A stretch of DNA of 64,000 nucleotides from Haloferax larsenii JCM 13917 (lineage in GTDB: Archaea; Halobacteriota; Halobacteria; Halobacteriales; Haloferacaceae). Made by a program: the position numbers and the translations under genes. Shown one piece after another: positions 43,241-51,491 of the stretch (its first letter is position 1; the number at the start of each line of letters is the position of its first letter). Below the pieces are notes generated by a model, which worked only from the letters and a program-made list of their open reading frames with translations, did not search any database and was not told the origin of the DNA. Location: positions 227,997-291,996 of the forward strand of contig NZ_AOLI01000019.1 in the NCBI RefSeq assembly GCF_000336955.1. Direction: 5' to 3'.

Positions 43241-43381
43241 CGGGCGCACCTCCGTACGACGGGGAGGTCGGACATGCGAGACAGTGCGAGAGTGTCCCGC
43301 AAAAGCGTGTCGAAAGGGGACATCGTCGCCTGACGAATCTCTCGGGGAACGCTTCAAGTCTATCGCGTCCCACGAGAGGGT

Positions 43382-44020
43382 ATGCCATCGACACTCGTCC
43401 ACGTCGCGGTGGGCGGACTCGTCGGGGCGGCGCTGCTCGGTCGCTGGTTCGACTCGCGGAGCATCGCCGTCGTCTTGGTCGCAGCTGCGGTTCCGGACCT
43501 CGACTCGTTTACCAGTACCCTTCTCCCCGGCAGTCATCGAGCCCTCCTGCACACACTGTTGCTCCCGCTCGTACTCGGCGCAGTCGTGCTGTACGACACC
43601 AGAATACGCGAGAAGTCACAGATTCGAGGTCGGTGGGGATTCCGCGGCGTCGTCGTCGCGTGGGTCGCCATCGCCGCACTCCTCGGTGGCGGCATCTTCC
43701 CCGACCTGTTTACCAACGGCGTCAACGCCTTTTACCCCGTCCACGACGCGTTTTACTCGGTGACTGGGAAAGCCGAGTTGTCGAGTACGCGGGGATTCGT
43801 CCAGACGTTCTTCGAACTCCAGACCGACTCGGCTCCGCCGACGACGGAGAACTTCCACTACAGCACCGCTGTCGACCCGACGCCGGGAGCCGACCCCGAG
43901 AACGTCGAGCGAATCGCCCCACTTGCCTCCTCGGGGCTCGAACTCATGCTGGTTTTACTCGGGGGCGGTGTCGTCGGGGGACGACTTCTCTCGGAGCGAT
44001 GGCGGCGGTCGTCGGAGTAA
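43382..44020 (+). CDS. YdjM/DUF457-like membrane metal-dependent hydrolase
   Basis: 212 residues. The N-terminus MPSTLVHVAVGGLVGAALLG carries the His of the family (STLVH), followed by AAAVPDLDSF and SHRALLHTLLLPLVLGA, matching the membrane-bound hydrolase family (LexA-regulated YdjM/DUF457). About five transmembrane helices. Function in archaea unknown. An insert of about 60 residues (VTGKAELSSTRGF...DPENVERIA) interrupts the C-terminal half. Confidence 0.8.
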   Translation: MPSTLVHVAVGGLVGAALLGRWFDSRSIAVVLVAAAVPDLDSFTSTLLPGSHRALLHTLLLPLVLGAVVLYDTRIREKSQIRGRWGFRGVVVAWVAIAALLGGGIFPDLFTNGVNAFYPVHDAFYSVTGKAELSSTRGFVQTFFELQTDSAPPTTENFHYSTAVDPTPGADPENVERIAPLASSGLELMLVLLGGGVVGGRLLSERWRRSSE

Positions 44021-44070
44021 GCGCGGCCGGTCTCCGAGAGTTCATAACGGATGCCGACCCACCGCTTTCT

Positions 44071-44598
44071 ATGAGCGACCTACCCGAGGGTGTCGCGGTA
44101 CGCCCGTACGAACCGACCGACGCCGACGCATTCTGGGAACTCAAACGCGGGTTCGAACTCGGAATCGGCGAGGGGACCGGCGGCGACGACAAACTCGACA
44201 CGTACGAGGCGAAACTCACCGACGACTACCGCGAGCGATACCTCTCGTGGGTGGCGCGCTGTACGACCGACGACCCTGGATGTGTCGTCGTCGCCGAGGC
44301 AGAGAAGGGTGAAGACGACACGGAGCCGTCTCTCGCTGGCTACGCCTTCGCACTCCCCGAGGAGATGACGTTCATCTGGGACGCGGCGGTGCTCAACGAG
44401 ATATTCCTCGCGCCCGAGTTCCGCGGGACGGGTGTCGCCGACGCGCTCATGCAGGCCGTCCTCGACCACGCGCGCTCGCAGGACCTCCCGTTAGACCGGA
44501 TGGTCCTCGACGTCGACGAGGCGAACGACCGGGCGCGGGCCTTCTACGACCGCTACGGGTTCGACCACTGGGGCGAACTCGTGGCACGCGACCTCTGA
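44071..44598 (+). CDS. GNAT family N-acetyltransferase
   Basis: 175 residues from the ATG at 44071; the long frame upstream is a shadow. The GNAT core appears as AVLNEIFLAPEFRGTGVADALMQAVLDHARSQ (acetyl-CoA loop) and VLDVDEANDRARAFYDRYGF. Residues 50-90 are acidic. Substrate not predictable. It starts 50 bp after the preceding gene on the same strand. Confidence 0.88.
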   Translation: MSDLPEGVAVRPYEPTDADAFWELKRGFELGIGEGTGGDDKLDTYEAKLTDDYRERYLSWVARCTTDDPGCVVVAEAEKGEDDTEPSLAGYAFALPEEMTFIWDAAVLNEIFLAPEFRGTGVADALMQAVLDHARSQDLPLDRMVLDVDEANDRARAFYDRYGFDHWGELVARDL

Positions 44599-44623
44599 GG
44601 CGGTCTGCAAACAGCAGGGAGAA

Positions 44624-45205
44624 TTACCGAATCGCGGAGGCTGCCACACCGCCCACGATGCCGAGGACGGCGGGATAGACGATACCGGCGAGGAGCACCG
44701 ACGTCACCGGGTCGGGTCGGGCGACAGCGTCGCCGATGGTGATAGCGAACAGCGCGAGTCCGGCGAGCGCGACAGGGAGATAGCCCAGCACGGTCGAGCC
44801 ACCAGCCATCGCACCCGACTTCGCCGACGATGCGCCGCAGGCGACGGCCGCGACGACGCCTGCCGCGAGGAGTGCCACCGCGGGGATGGCGTACAGCACG
44901 GCCGAGAACGCTTCGACGCCCTCGATGAGGTTTGTTGACGATGTCGTTCCGAACAGGCCGGGGAAATTCGTCGTCACACCGTGGGCGTTCATGAACACCC
45001 ACCCCACGACCTTCCACGTGGAGATGTCCGACCCGAGTGCTTCGAGTACTTGGCTCGCGGTCGAATTCTCGATGGTCGACGAGGTTGCGACGTAGGTGGC
45101 GAGGTACCCGAGGAGGGCCGCACCCAGCCCGGCCACCGCACCGATACCGACCGTTTTCGCCGTCGATTGCGCCGAATCGCTGGCTGACCCGGTTGTCACT
45201 GACAT
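44624..45205 (-). CDS. Polytopic membrane protein, unknown function
   Basis: 193 residues from the ATG at 45205, with about five hydrophobic helices rich in Ala, Gly and Val. A segment TWKVVGWVFMNAHGVTTNFPG lies between helices 1 and 2. No family is recognised. Convergent with the GNAT gene (26-bp gap). Confidence 0.7.
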   Translation of the reverse strand: MSVTTGSASDSAQSTAKTVGIGAVAGLGAALLGYLATYVATSSTIENSTASQVLEALGSDISTWKVVGWVFMNAHGVTTNFPGLFGTTSSTNLIEGVEAFSAVLYAIPAVALLAAGVVAAVACGASSAKSGAMAGGSTVLGYLPVALAGLALFAITIGDAVARPDPVTSVLLAGIVYPAVLGIVGGVAASAIR

Positions 45206-45307
45206 TGTGTCGGATTCGATTGTGCGTCTCCGGTATATGTCTCGTGGCCGTCGTGTGAGGCGTGTTCGTGAAGCGTGCGACACCGAATCACGCCGCAGCG
45301 AGACGGT

Positions 45308-46033
45308 TCAGTTGTCGGTGTTGGTGTCAGCGTTGGCGGTGGCGTCGTCGTCTGCGGCGGCATCGTCGTCTGCAGCGGTGCCGATTGCGACGCTGGCGTC
45401 GGCAGCGCCATCCCAAGCGAACTCGGCGTCGTAGTCGCCGCCGGTCGCATCCAGCCACTCGTCCTGTGAGACGCTGTAGACGAACTGGTCGGCGACGCCG
45501 TCTTCGACCGGCAGGCTGTTTCGGTCCCGTCCGTCGCGGCCACCGCCGAGTGCGCCCATGTACTTCTCGATGGCGCGTTGGGACTTTTCGTTCTCGACGG
45601 CGTGTTTGACCTCGACGACTTCGAGGTCGAGTACGTCGAACGCCAGTGCGGTGAGGGCGTCGGCGCGTTCGCCCGAGTAGCCCCGCCCCCAGAATTGCGG
45701 GCGGAGCCAGAAGCCGAGCGTGCCAACCCGACGGGGCCACTCGGTGTGGATGCCACCGAAGCCAGCGAGTTCGCCTGCCCCATCCTCTCCGTCCCGCGGG
45801 TAGACCGCGTACTGGGCGCTCTCGGCGTCGTCCCACTTCGACGCGCAGTCGTCGAGGAAGTCTTTCGAGACCTTCGGTGTCTCGTGGCGCGACCACGGCA
45901 TGTACGTCGTCACCTCGTCCATCTCCGGTTGCGAACAGGCTTCGTACACGTCGAGCGGGTGGACGTTCTCGGGGCGGGCGGCCACGAGTCGCAGGCGCTC
46001 GGTCTCGACGACATCGGGATAGAGGTGGCTCAT
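45308..46033 (-). CDS. RimJ/RimL-type acetyltransferase, downstream copy
   Basis: 241 residues from the ATG at 46033. The acetyltransferase fold shows in ERLRLVAARPENVHPLDVY, LAGFGGIHTEWPRRVGTLGFWLRPQFWGRGYSGE and EVKHAVENEKSQRAIEKYMG. The C-terminal 30 residues are low-complexity Ala/Asp/Thr/Asn. It is a tandem paralogue of the gene upstream, whose stop overlaps its start (ATGA). Confidence 0.88.
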   Translation of the reverse strand: MSHLYPDVVETERLRLVAARPENVHPLDVYEACSQPEMDEVTTYMPWSRHETPKVSKDFLDDCASKWDDAESAQYAVYPRDGEDGAGELAGFGGIHTEWPRRVGTLGFWLRPQFWGRGYSGERADALTALAFDVLDLEVVEVKHAVENEKSQRAIEKYMGALGGGRDGRDRNSLPVEDGVADQFVYSVSQDEWLDATGGDYDAEFAWDGAADASVAIGTAADDDAAADDDATANADTNTDN

Positions 46034-46668
46034 TGGCGGTCCTCCCAGTGGAACTCGGCATCGTAGTCGCCGCCTGTCGCGTCTTTCCACTGCTCGCGCG
46101 TCACCGAATAGGTGTGAACGTCGTGGGGAGTCCCGTCCATATCGACCGACACGTTGCGGAACAGACCGTCGTGCTGCCCGCCGAAGCGGTCGATGTACTT
46201 CTCGACGGCCCGAATCGACTGCTCGTTTTCCGGGACGACCTGTACGTAGGCGAGGTCGAGGTCGAGCACGTCGAAGACGGTGGCGAAGAGCGCGGCGGCG
46301 CGCTCGCCCGAGTAGCCCCGGCCCCAGAACTTCTTTCGAAGCCACATGCCGAAGACGGCGCGCTGAGTGTCCCACTCGGGGTTGAAGCCAGTCGTGCCAG
46401 CAAATTCGCCAGCGCCGTCTTCGCCCCCGCGGGGGAAGATGCCGTAGATAGCGTTTTCGGCCTCGCGGTGGCCCTTCTCGGCCTGCTTCAGGAAGTCGAG
46501 TCCCTCCTTGGGAGTCTGGTAAGGGTTCCACGTGACGTACTCGGTCTCTTCTTCGATGGTGTCCGACCGCGACGCCGCGAAGTAGTCGTATGCGTCTACG
46601 GGGTCGACAACCTCCCGTGACAAGGCGCGAAGCCTGAGTCGCGGGGTGACAATTTCGTCGGGAAACAT
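46030..46668 (-). CDS. RimJ/RimL-type acetyltransferase, upstream copy
   Basis: 212 residues from the ATG at 46668. It aligns with its neighbour throughout: TPRLRLRALSREVVDPVDAYDYF, FGMWLRKKFWGRGYSGERAAALF, VVPENEQSIRAVEKYI and the shared ending WKDATGGDYDAEFHWED. Likely a gene duplication forming a two-gene operon. Members acetylate protein N-termini or small molecules. Confidence 0.88.
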   Translation of the reverse strand: MFPDEIVTPRLRLRALSREVVDPVDAYDYFAASRSDTIEEETEYVTWNPYQTPKEGLDFLKQAEKGHREAENAIYGIFPRGGEDGAGEFAGTTGFNPEWDTQRAVFGMWLRKKFWGRGYSGERAAALFATVFDVLDLDLAYVQVVPENEQSIRAVEKYIDRFGGQHDGLFRNVSVDMDGTPHDVHTYSVTREQWKDATGGDYDAEFHWEDRQ

Positions 46669-46767
46669 GGACCAGAGCGCACTCGGAGGGGAGTAATAAA
46701 TTTTCTGTGTGTTGACATCCGTGAACACTGGACAGTGTACAGGTATCTACCTTGGGCCGTCGGTCGG

Positions 46768-48108
46768 TTACTCGTCTCCAACACCCTCGGTGGCCACCCC
46801 TGCCGACGTGTGATAATCGCCAAATTCGGGGTGTGTCTCGCGCATCCACACGAAGGCGATGCTACCGGAGAGAAACATCGCAGCGGCGGTCGCGTAGAAC
46901 GCCATCTGGACCGAGACGAGGTCGGCCGCGAGGCCGATGAGTATTGCACCGAAGCCATAGCCGGCGTCGCGCCACATTCGATACACGCCGAGGCCGGTCG
47001 CGCGCCACGTCGGATGGGCCGCGTCGCCGACGACAGTAATGAGATTTGGATACAAGAGTGCCATCCCGAAACCGGTGATGCCGGCGGTAATCGTCCACGG
47101 GACGAGTCCCGAGACGAACGTCGTCGCCAGAACGCCGCCGCCAGCGACGAACATCCCCGCGACGACAGGGGGCCGACGCCCGATGTCGTCTGCGAGCTTT
47201 CCGGTGTACAACTGGAGGAGGCCCCACACGCCGCCGTAGACGCCGACCACGACGCCGACATCGACGACGGACTGCCCTGCCGAGGTGAGATACAGCGGGT
47301 ACGCAATCCACACCAGCGCGTCGACGAATTTCTCGACGCTCCCAGCCTGTGCGGCGGCGAACAGCGTCTTGTCACCCCACGTCGCCCGCTTGAGAACCGT
47401 CGAAAAGGGGAGGTTTGCACCCGAGTCGGTACCGTCGCCTGGTGTCTCTGCTTCTGCCCCTGCCTCTGTCTCGGCTTCGGCCTTCGCGTACGGAAGTGTC
47501 TCCTCGACGAAGAACACCGCAACGAGAAGACCGAGGACGACGACGCCGGCGAGGAAGACGAACGGGGCGGGCCGGAGTCCATACTGTCCGGCGAGGACGC
47601 CCGTCACCCACGAGCCGACGGCGACGCCACCGTAGCCGAACGCTTCGTCCAAGCCGACCGCGAACCCGCGGCGTTCGCTCCCGGCGAGGTCGATTTTCGC
47701 GTTGACGCTCATACTCCACGCAAGCCCCTGATTGACGCCGAGGAGGACGTTTCCGACCGTGACCCACCACCAACTCGGTGCGAAGATGAGGATGGCGGGA
47801 ATCGGTAGGGCGACGACCCACCCCGCGACGAGAATCGGTTTTCGACCGTACGTTTCGGCCCACTTCCCGCCGTAGAGGTTGAGAAGCGCCTTGACGAACC
47901 CGAAGCTGACGACGAACGACCCGATGACGAGGACCGATTCGACGCCCAGCACGTCTCTTCCGAGGATGGGGACGACGTTCCGCTCCGACCCGATTGTCAA
48001 CCCCACCGCGAACACCGTCAGTAGTTGCAGTGCGAACTGCCGCCAGTTCTGACGAATCCCCTGCGTGTACCCTGTCATCTCCGTGTACGTCGTCGGGGAT
48101 GGCCCCAT
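46768..48108 (-). CDS. Major facilitator superfamily transporter
   Basis: 446 residues with twelve predicted transmembrane helices. The first cytoplasmic loop has GGKWAETYGRKP and the equivalent in the second half GKLADDIGRRP, the MFS motif A pair. An acidic linker (about 210-235) joins the halves. A TATA-like CATAATATAG is about 25 nt upstream of the ATG at 48108, so a leaderless start there is favoured over Met 11. Substrate unknown. Confidence 0.9.
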   Translation of the reverse strand: MGPSPTTYTEMTGYTQGIRQNWRQFALQLLTVFAVGLTIGSERNVVPILGRDVLGVESVLVIGSFVVSFGFVKALLNLYGGKWAETYGRKPILVAGWVVALPIPAILIFAPSWWWVTVGNVLLGVNQGLAWSMSVNAKIDLAGSERRGFAVGLDEAFGYGGVAVGSWVTGVLAGQYGLRPAPFVFLAGVVVLGLLVAVFFVEETLPYAKAEAETEAGAEAETPGDGTDSGANLPFSTVLKRATWGDKTLFAAAQAGSVEKFVDALVWIAYPLYLTSAGQSVVDVGVVVGVYGGVWGLLQLYTGKLADDIGRRPPVVAGMFVAGGGVLATTFVSGLVPWTITAGITGFGMALLYPNLITVVGDAAHPTWRATGLGVYRMWRDAGYGFGAILIGLAADLVSVQMAFYATAAAMFLSGSIAFVWMRETHPEFGDYHTSAGVATEGVGDE

Positions 48109-48251
48109 TAATAGTGTGCGGTTTTCACTATATTATGAATAGGAGAGGAGAAGATGAGAGGCACCCGGCTGGCAGTGGCGTCGCGTCCGCTGGTCTCTCA
48201 GTCTCGTGTTTCGTCGGCTGTTTACTGGGGTGACGTCTCGAAAGTGGGTTC

Positions 48252-48989
48252 TTAGAGGTCTTTCCCACCGTTGACGTCGATGACTTCGCCCGTGATGAAC
48301 GACGAGCGGTCGCTCGCGAGGAACGCGACGACCTCGGCGACTTCTTCGACGGTGCCAAGTCGGCCGAGTGGCGTGTCCTCCCGGATACGGTCTTTTATTT
48401 TCTCGGGAAGTTCCTCGACCATCTGCGTCGAGATGAACCCCGGTGCGACGCAGTTAGCAGTCGTGCCTTCACGAGCGAGTTCGAGCGCGAGCGTCCGGGT
48501 GAAGCCGAAGATTCCGGCCTTCGCAGTCGCGTAGTTCGCCTGCCCGAAGTTGCCTCCCTTGCCCACGATACTGGAGATGTTGATGAGGCGGCCCTCTTCG
48601 GCGGCGACCAAATCGTCGTAGAACGTCTGCGTGCAGTGGAACGTCCCGTCGAGGTGCACGTCGAGAACGACGTCCCAGTCTTCGTGGGACATCTCCTTGA
48701 ACAGGATGTCCTGATTGATACCCGCATTGTTCACCAGCACGTCGACCGGTCCAAAGGTCTCGTGGACCTCTGCGCGCATCTGCTCGACTTGGTCGACGTC
48801 GGTCACGTCAGCCTGCACCGCGATAGCCGACCCACCTGACGACTCGATTGCGTCGACGACCGCCTCGGCCTCTTCCGGAGAGGACCGGTAGTTGACTACG
48901 ACCTCACAGCCTTCGTTCCCGAACCGCTCTGCGATTCCGCGACCGATTCCACGCGACGACCCCGTGACCACGCACGTTTTCTTCCGCAT
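48252..48989 (-). CDS. fabG: SDR-family beta-ketoacyl/acetoacetyl-CoA reductase (FabG/PhaB-like)
   Basis: 245 residues from the ATG at 48989; a TATA-like ACTTTATGAC about 27 nt upstream supports it over the ATG at 49001. It has TGSSRGIGRG (NADP-binding), NNAG, the Ser in ISSIVG and YATAKAG catalytic Tyr/Lys, then the VAPGFISTQM loop. The closest bacterial relatives are FabG and the PHB reductase PhaB; since archaea lack FAS, a role in polyhydroxyalkanoate or other acyl-CoA reduction is plausible. Divergent from rfcL. Confidence 0.9.
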   Translation of the reverse strand: MRKKTCVVTGSSRGIGRGIAERFGNEGCEVVVNYRSSPEEAEAVVDAIESSGGSAIAVQADVTDVDQVEQMRAEVHETFGPVDVLVNNAGINQDILFKEMSHEDWDVVLDVHLDGTFHCTQTFYDDLVAAEEGRLINISSIVGKGGNFGQANYATAKAGIFGFTRTLALELAREGTTANCVAPGFISTQMVEELPEKIKDRIREDTPLGRLGTVEEVAEVVAFLASDRSSFITGEVIDVNGGKDL

Positions 48990-49130
48990 AGTACCGTACA
49001 TACAGTCCGAGTCATAAAGTAATCTAGCGGTGACACTATCGGCGACCGTTCTCGGCCGTTTACTCCGACGTCGGTGGCCGTCGAACAGCGCTCCGCAACC
49101 ACTAAACGCGCCTCGGTCCTTCCTCCGGTA

Positions 49131-50594
49131 ATGGTAGATTGGACGGAGAAGTACCGCCCATCGACGCTCTCGGAGGTGCGCGGGAACAACAAGGCCCGGG
49201 ACGCACTCGCCGAGTGGGGCAAATCGTGGGATGACCACCGAGAGGCGGCCATCGTCCACGGCAGTCCGGGTATCGGGAAGACCTCCGCCGCCCACGCGCT
49301 CGCGGCCGACCTGGGGTGGGAGACAGTCGAGTTGAACGCCTCGGACCAGCGGACCGCCGACGTCATCGAGCGCTTCGCCGGTCGCGCCGCGAAGAACGCC
49401 ACGCTCGCCGGGTCGTCGTCGGGCACGTCCACTCGGCAGTTAGTCATCCTCGACGAGGCGGACAACATCCACGGCAACTACGACCGCGGCGGTGCCAGCG
49501 CCATCACGAAACTCGTCAAGTCGTCGAGCCAGCCTATCGTTCTCATCGCCAACGAGTTCTACGACATGAGTCGCGGCCTGCGGAACGCCTGCCGCGAAAT
49601 CGAGTTCCGAGACGTGTCGGCGCGCTCTATCGTCCCCGTCCTCCGCGACATCTGTCGAAAAGAGGGCGTCGAGTTCGAGTCGGCGGCCCTCGAACGCATC
49701 GCGGACATGAACAGCGGCGACCTCCGCTCGGCGGTCAACGACCTCCAGGCAATCGCCGAAGGCCGCGACCAAATCACCGAAGAGAACGTCGTGATGGGCG
49801 ACCGGGACCGCTCGGTGGGGCTCTTCGAATTCCTCGACGCCGTCCTCAAAGAAAAGCCCGCACAGGAGGCGCTGTACACCGCCTACGACGTGGACGAGAC
49901 GCCGGACGACCTCACGAAGTGGATAGAGGACAAGGTGTCTCTCGTCTACGAACCGGACGAACTCGCGCGGGCGTACGAGTTCCTCGCCAACGCGGACCGC
50001 TGGCTGGGTCGCGTCCGCGCCACGCAGAACTACTCCTATTGGCGCTATGCGACCGACAACCTCGCCGCTGGCGTCGCCGCCTCCCGAGACCGCACCCGCG
50101 GTGGATGGACCCGATACGGTGGCGCACCGTATCGCTCGACGCGAGACAAGACGCGCGACACCGTCGTGCGGAAGATTGCCGAACACGGGGGGTTCAGCAT
50201 GGCCACCGCACGGCGTGAAGTGCTGCCGTTCCTCTCGGCTATCACGCACCACTGCAAACCGCGTGAGTTGACCGTGGCGATGACGGCGTACTACGACTTC
50301 GACACCTCGCACGTCTCGTTCGTCACCGGAAGCGGCGAGACGACGAACAAGGTCCAGTCCATCGTCGAAGACGCCGAGGAACTGCGCGAGGAATTAGTCG
50401 AAGAACACGCCGGCGGTGCCTTCGCCGGGATGGACGACCTCGAAACCGGCGGTCCGGGTGACGGCGAACGAGTCGATGGCGACACCGACACCGGCTCCGA
50501 CGACGTCCTCGATAGGGACGCCGACGAGACTGCCGAGACGGACGACGCGTCTGCGACGGACGACGGACAGGCCGGGCTGTCCGACTTCTTCTGA
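49131..50594 (+). CDS. rfcL: Replication factor C large subunit
   Basis: 487 residues from the ATG at 49131. The clamp-loader AAA+ motifs are Walker A GSPGIGKTS, Walker B LVILDEADN and the SRC-less large-subunit pattern starting WTEKYRP. It loads the PCNA clamp with RfcS during replication. The acidic C-terminal tail (about 440-480) ends in a PIP-box-like QAGLSDFF that contacts PCNA. The frame upstream of 49131 is a shadow. Confidence 0.97.
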   Translation: MVDWTEKYRPSTLSEVRGNNKARDALAEWGKSWDDHREAAIVHGSPGIGKTSAAHALAADLGWETVELNASDQRTADVIERFAGRAAKNATLAGSSSGTSTRQLVILDEADNIHGNYDRGGASAITKLVKSSSQPIVLIANEFYDMSRGLRNACREIEFRDVSARSIVPVLRDICRKEGVEFESAALERIADMNSGDLRSAVNDLQAIAEGRDQITEENVVMGDRDRSVGLFEFLDAVLKEKPAQEALYTAYDVDETPDDLTKWIEDKVSLVYEPDELARAYEFLANADRWLGRVRATQNYSYWRYATDNLAAGVAASRDRTRGGWTRYGGAPYRSTRDKTRDTVVRKIAEHGGFSMATARREVLPFLSAITHHCKPRELTVAMTAYYDFDTSHVSFVTGSGETTNKVQSIVEDAEELREELVEEHAGGAFAGMDDLETGGPGDGERVDGDTDTGSDDVLDRDADETAETDDASATDDGQAGLSDFF

Positions 50595-50607
50595 GTTCGA
50601 GCGGCGT

Positions 50608-50623
50608 CAGCTATCGATAGCTG
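50608..50623. terminator. Perfect 16-bp palindrome between convergent genes
   Basis: CAGCTATCGATAGCTG is a perfect palindrome in the 30-bp gap between rfcL and the UbiA-like gene stops. It probably acts as a bidirectional terminator; a recognition site is an alternative. Confidence 0.55.
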
Positions 50624-50624
50624 G

Positions 50625-51398
50625 TCACTCTCCGACGTGGGGCGTCTCCCACCGAGTCAACGCCCGAAAGAGCCGGAGGACGACGAGATAACAGAGTGCC
50701 AACCCGGCGACGACGCGGCCCGAAACGACCCAGAAGGTAATCACACCGAGCGATTTCACGACTCCGACCAGCGCGATGGTTGGCTTACGACCGAGATAGC
50801 CTGCTAGCGTGGTCTTGTTCGACTTCGAATCACCGTCGATATCTTGGATGTTCCGCGATTCGACGCCGGCGAACGCAATCAAAAACCAGCCGACGAAGAC
50901 GCCGCCGAGTTCCCATCCAATCGTGACGGTCGTCGAAACCAGCAGTGAGAAGACGACGACGAACGCCCACGTCGCCCCGACAGCCAGCGAGTCGAACGTC
51001 GGGTGTTGCTTGAGGTGACCGTAGACGAGCAAGACGAGCAGCGGAAGGTGCCCGAGAGCGAGGTACTCGACGCCGAGGTCCGGGCGTTCGAGAACGAGCA
51101 TCACCAAGAGGGCGACGTATCCGAGCAAAGCGAGCAGTTCCGTCACGAGGAGGGCAAACTGATGCCGTCGCACCAATTCGGTTCGGTACGGTTGGTTCAC
51201 CTCGTCTTCTGGAGCGACTCGCCGTCTGTCTTCGACGTAGATGAAATAGAACAACAACGGGGGAAGAACCAACCCGACGCCGACGGACGAAAGCGGAATC
51301 GAGAGTGCCGTCGCAGAGATTGCGACCATCAGCGACGACGCCAGACACAACCAGATATTCAGTTTTAAAAACAGAAACCGTATTTCGTGGAGGGACAT
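50625..51398 (-). CDS. UbiA-family prenyltransferase
   Basis: 257 residues, about eight transmembrane helices. The first acidic motif is read in YVEDRRRVAPEDEVNQPYR (N-x-P-x-R as in chlorophyll-synthase type enzymes) and the second in SRNIQDIDGDSKSNKTTLA. Such enzymes attach prenyl chains to aromatic or lipid acceptors in the membrane. Substrate cannot be told. Its start overlaps nothing; a kinase gene lies upstream on the same strand 90 bp away. Confidence 0.85.
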   Translation of the reverse strand: MSLHEIRFLFLKLNIWLCLASSLMVAISATALSIPLSSVGVGLVLPPLLFYFIYVEDRRRVAPEDEVNQPYRTELVRRHQFALLVTELLALLGYVALLVMLVLERPDLGVEYLALGHLPLLVLLVYGHLKQHPTFDSLAVGATWAFVVVFSLLVSTTVTIGWELGGVFVGWFLIAFAGVESRNIQDIDGDSKSNKTTLAGYLGRKPTIALVGVVKSLGVITFWVVSGRVVAGLALCYLVVLRLFRALTRWETPHVGE

Positions 51399-51491
51399 GT
51401 GAATTAGTCAGTAGTTGGTTGTTACGCTTGTTGCCAGTGCTGTCGGCCAAATCGGGTCAGTTCTTCGGTTACAGTCGTCATTCTGATGGTG

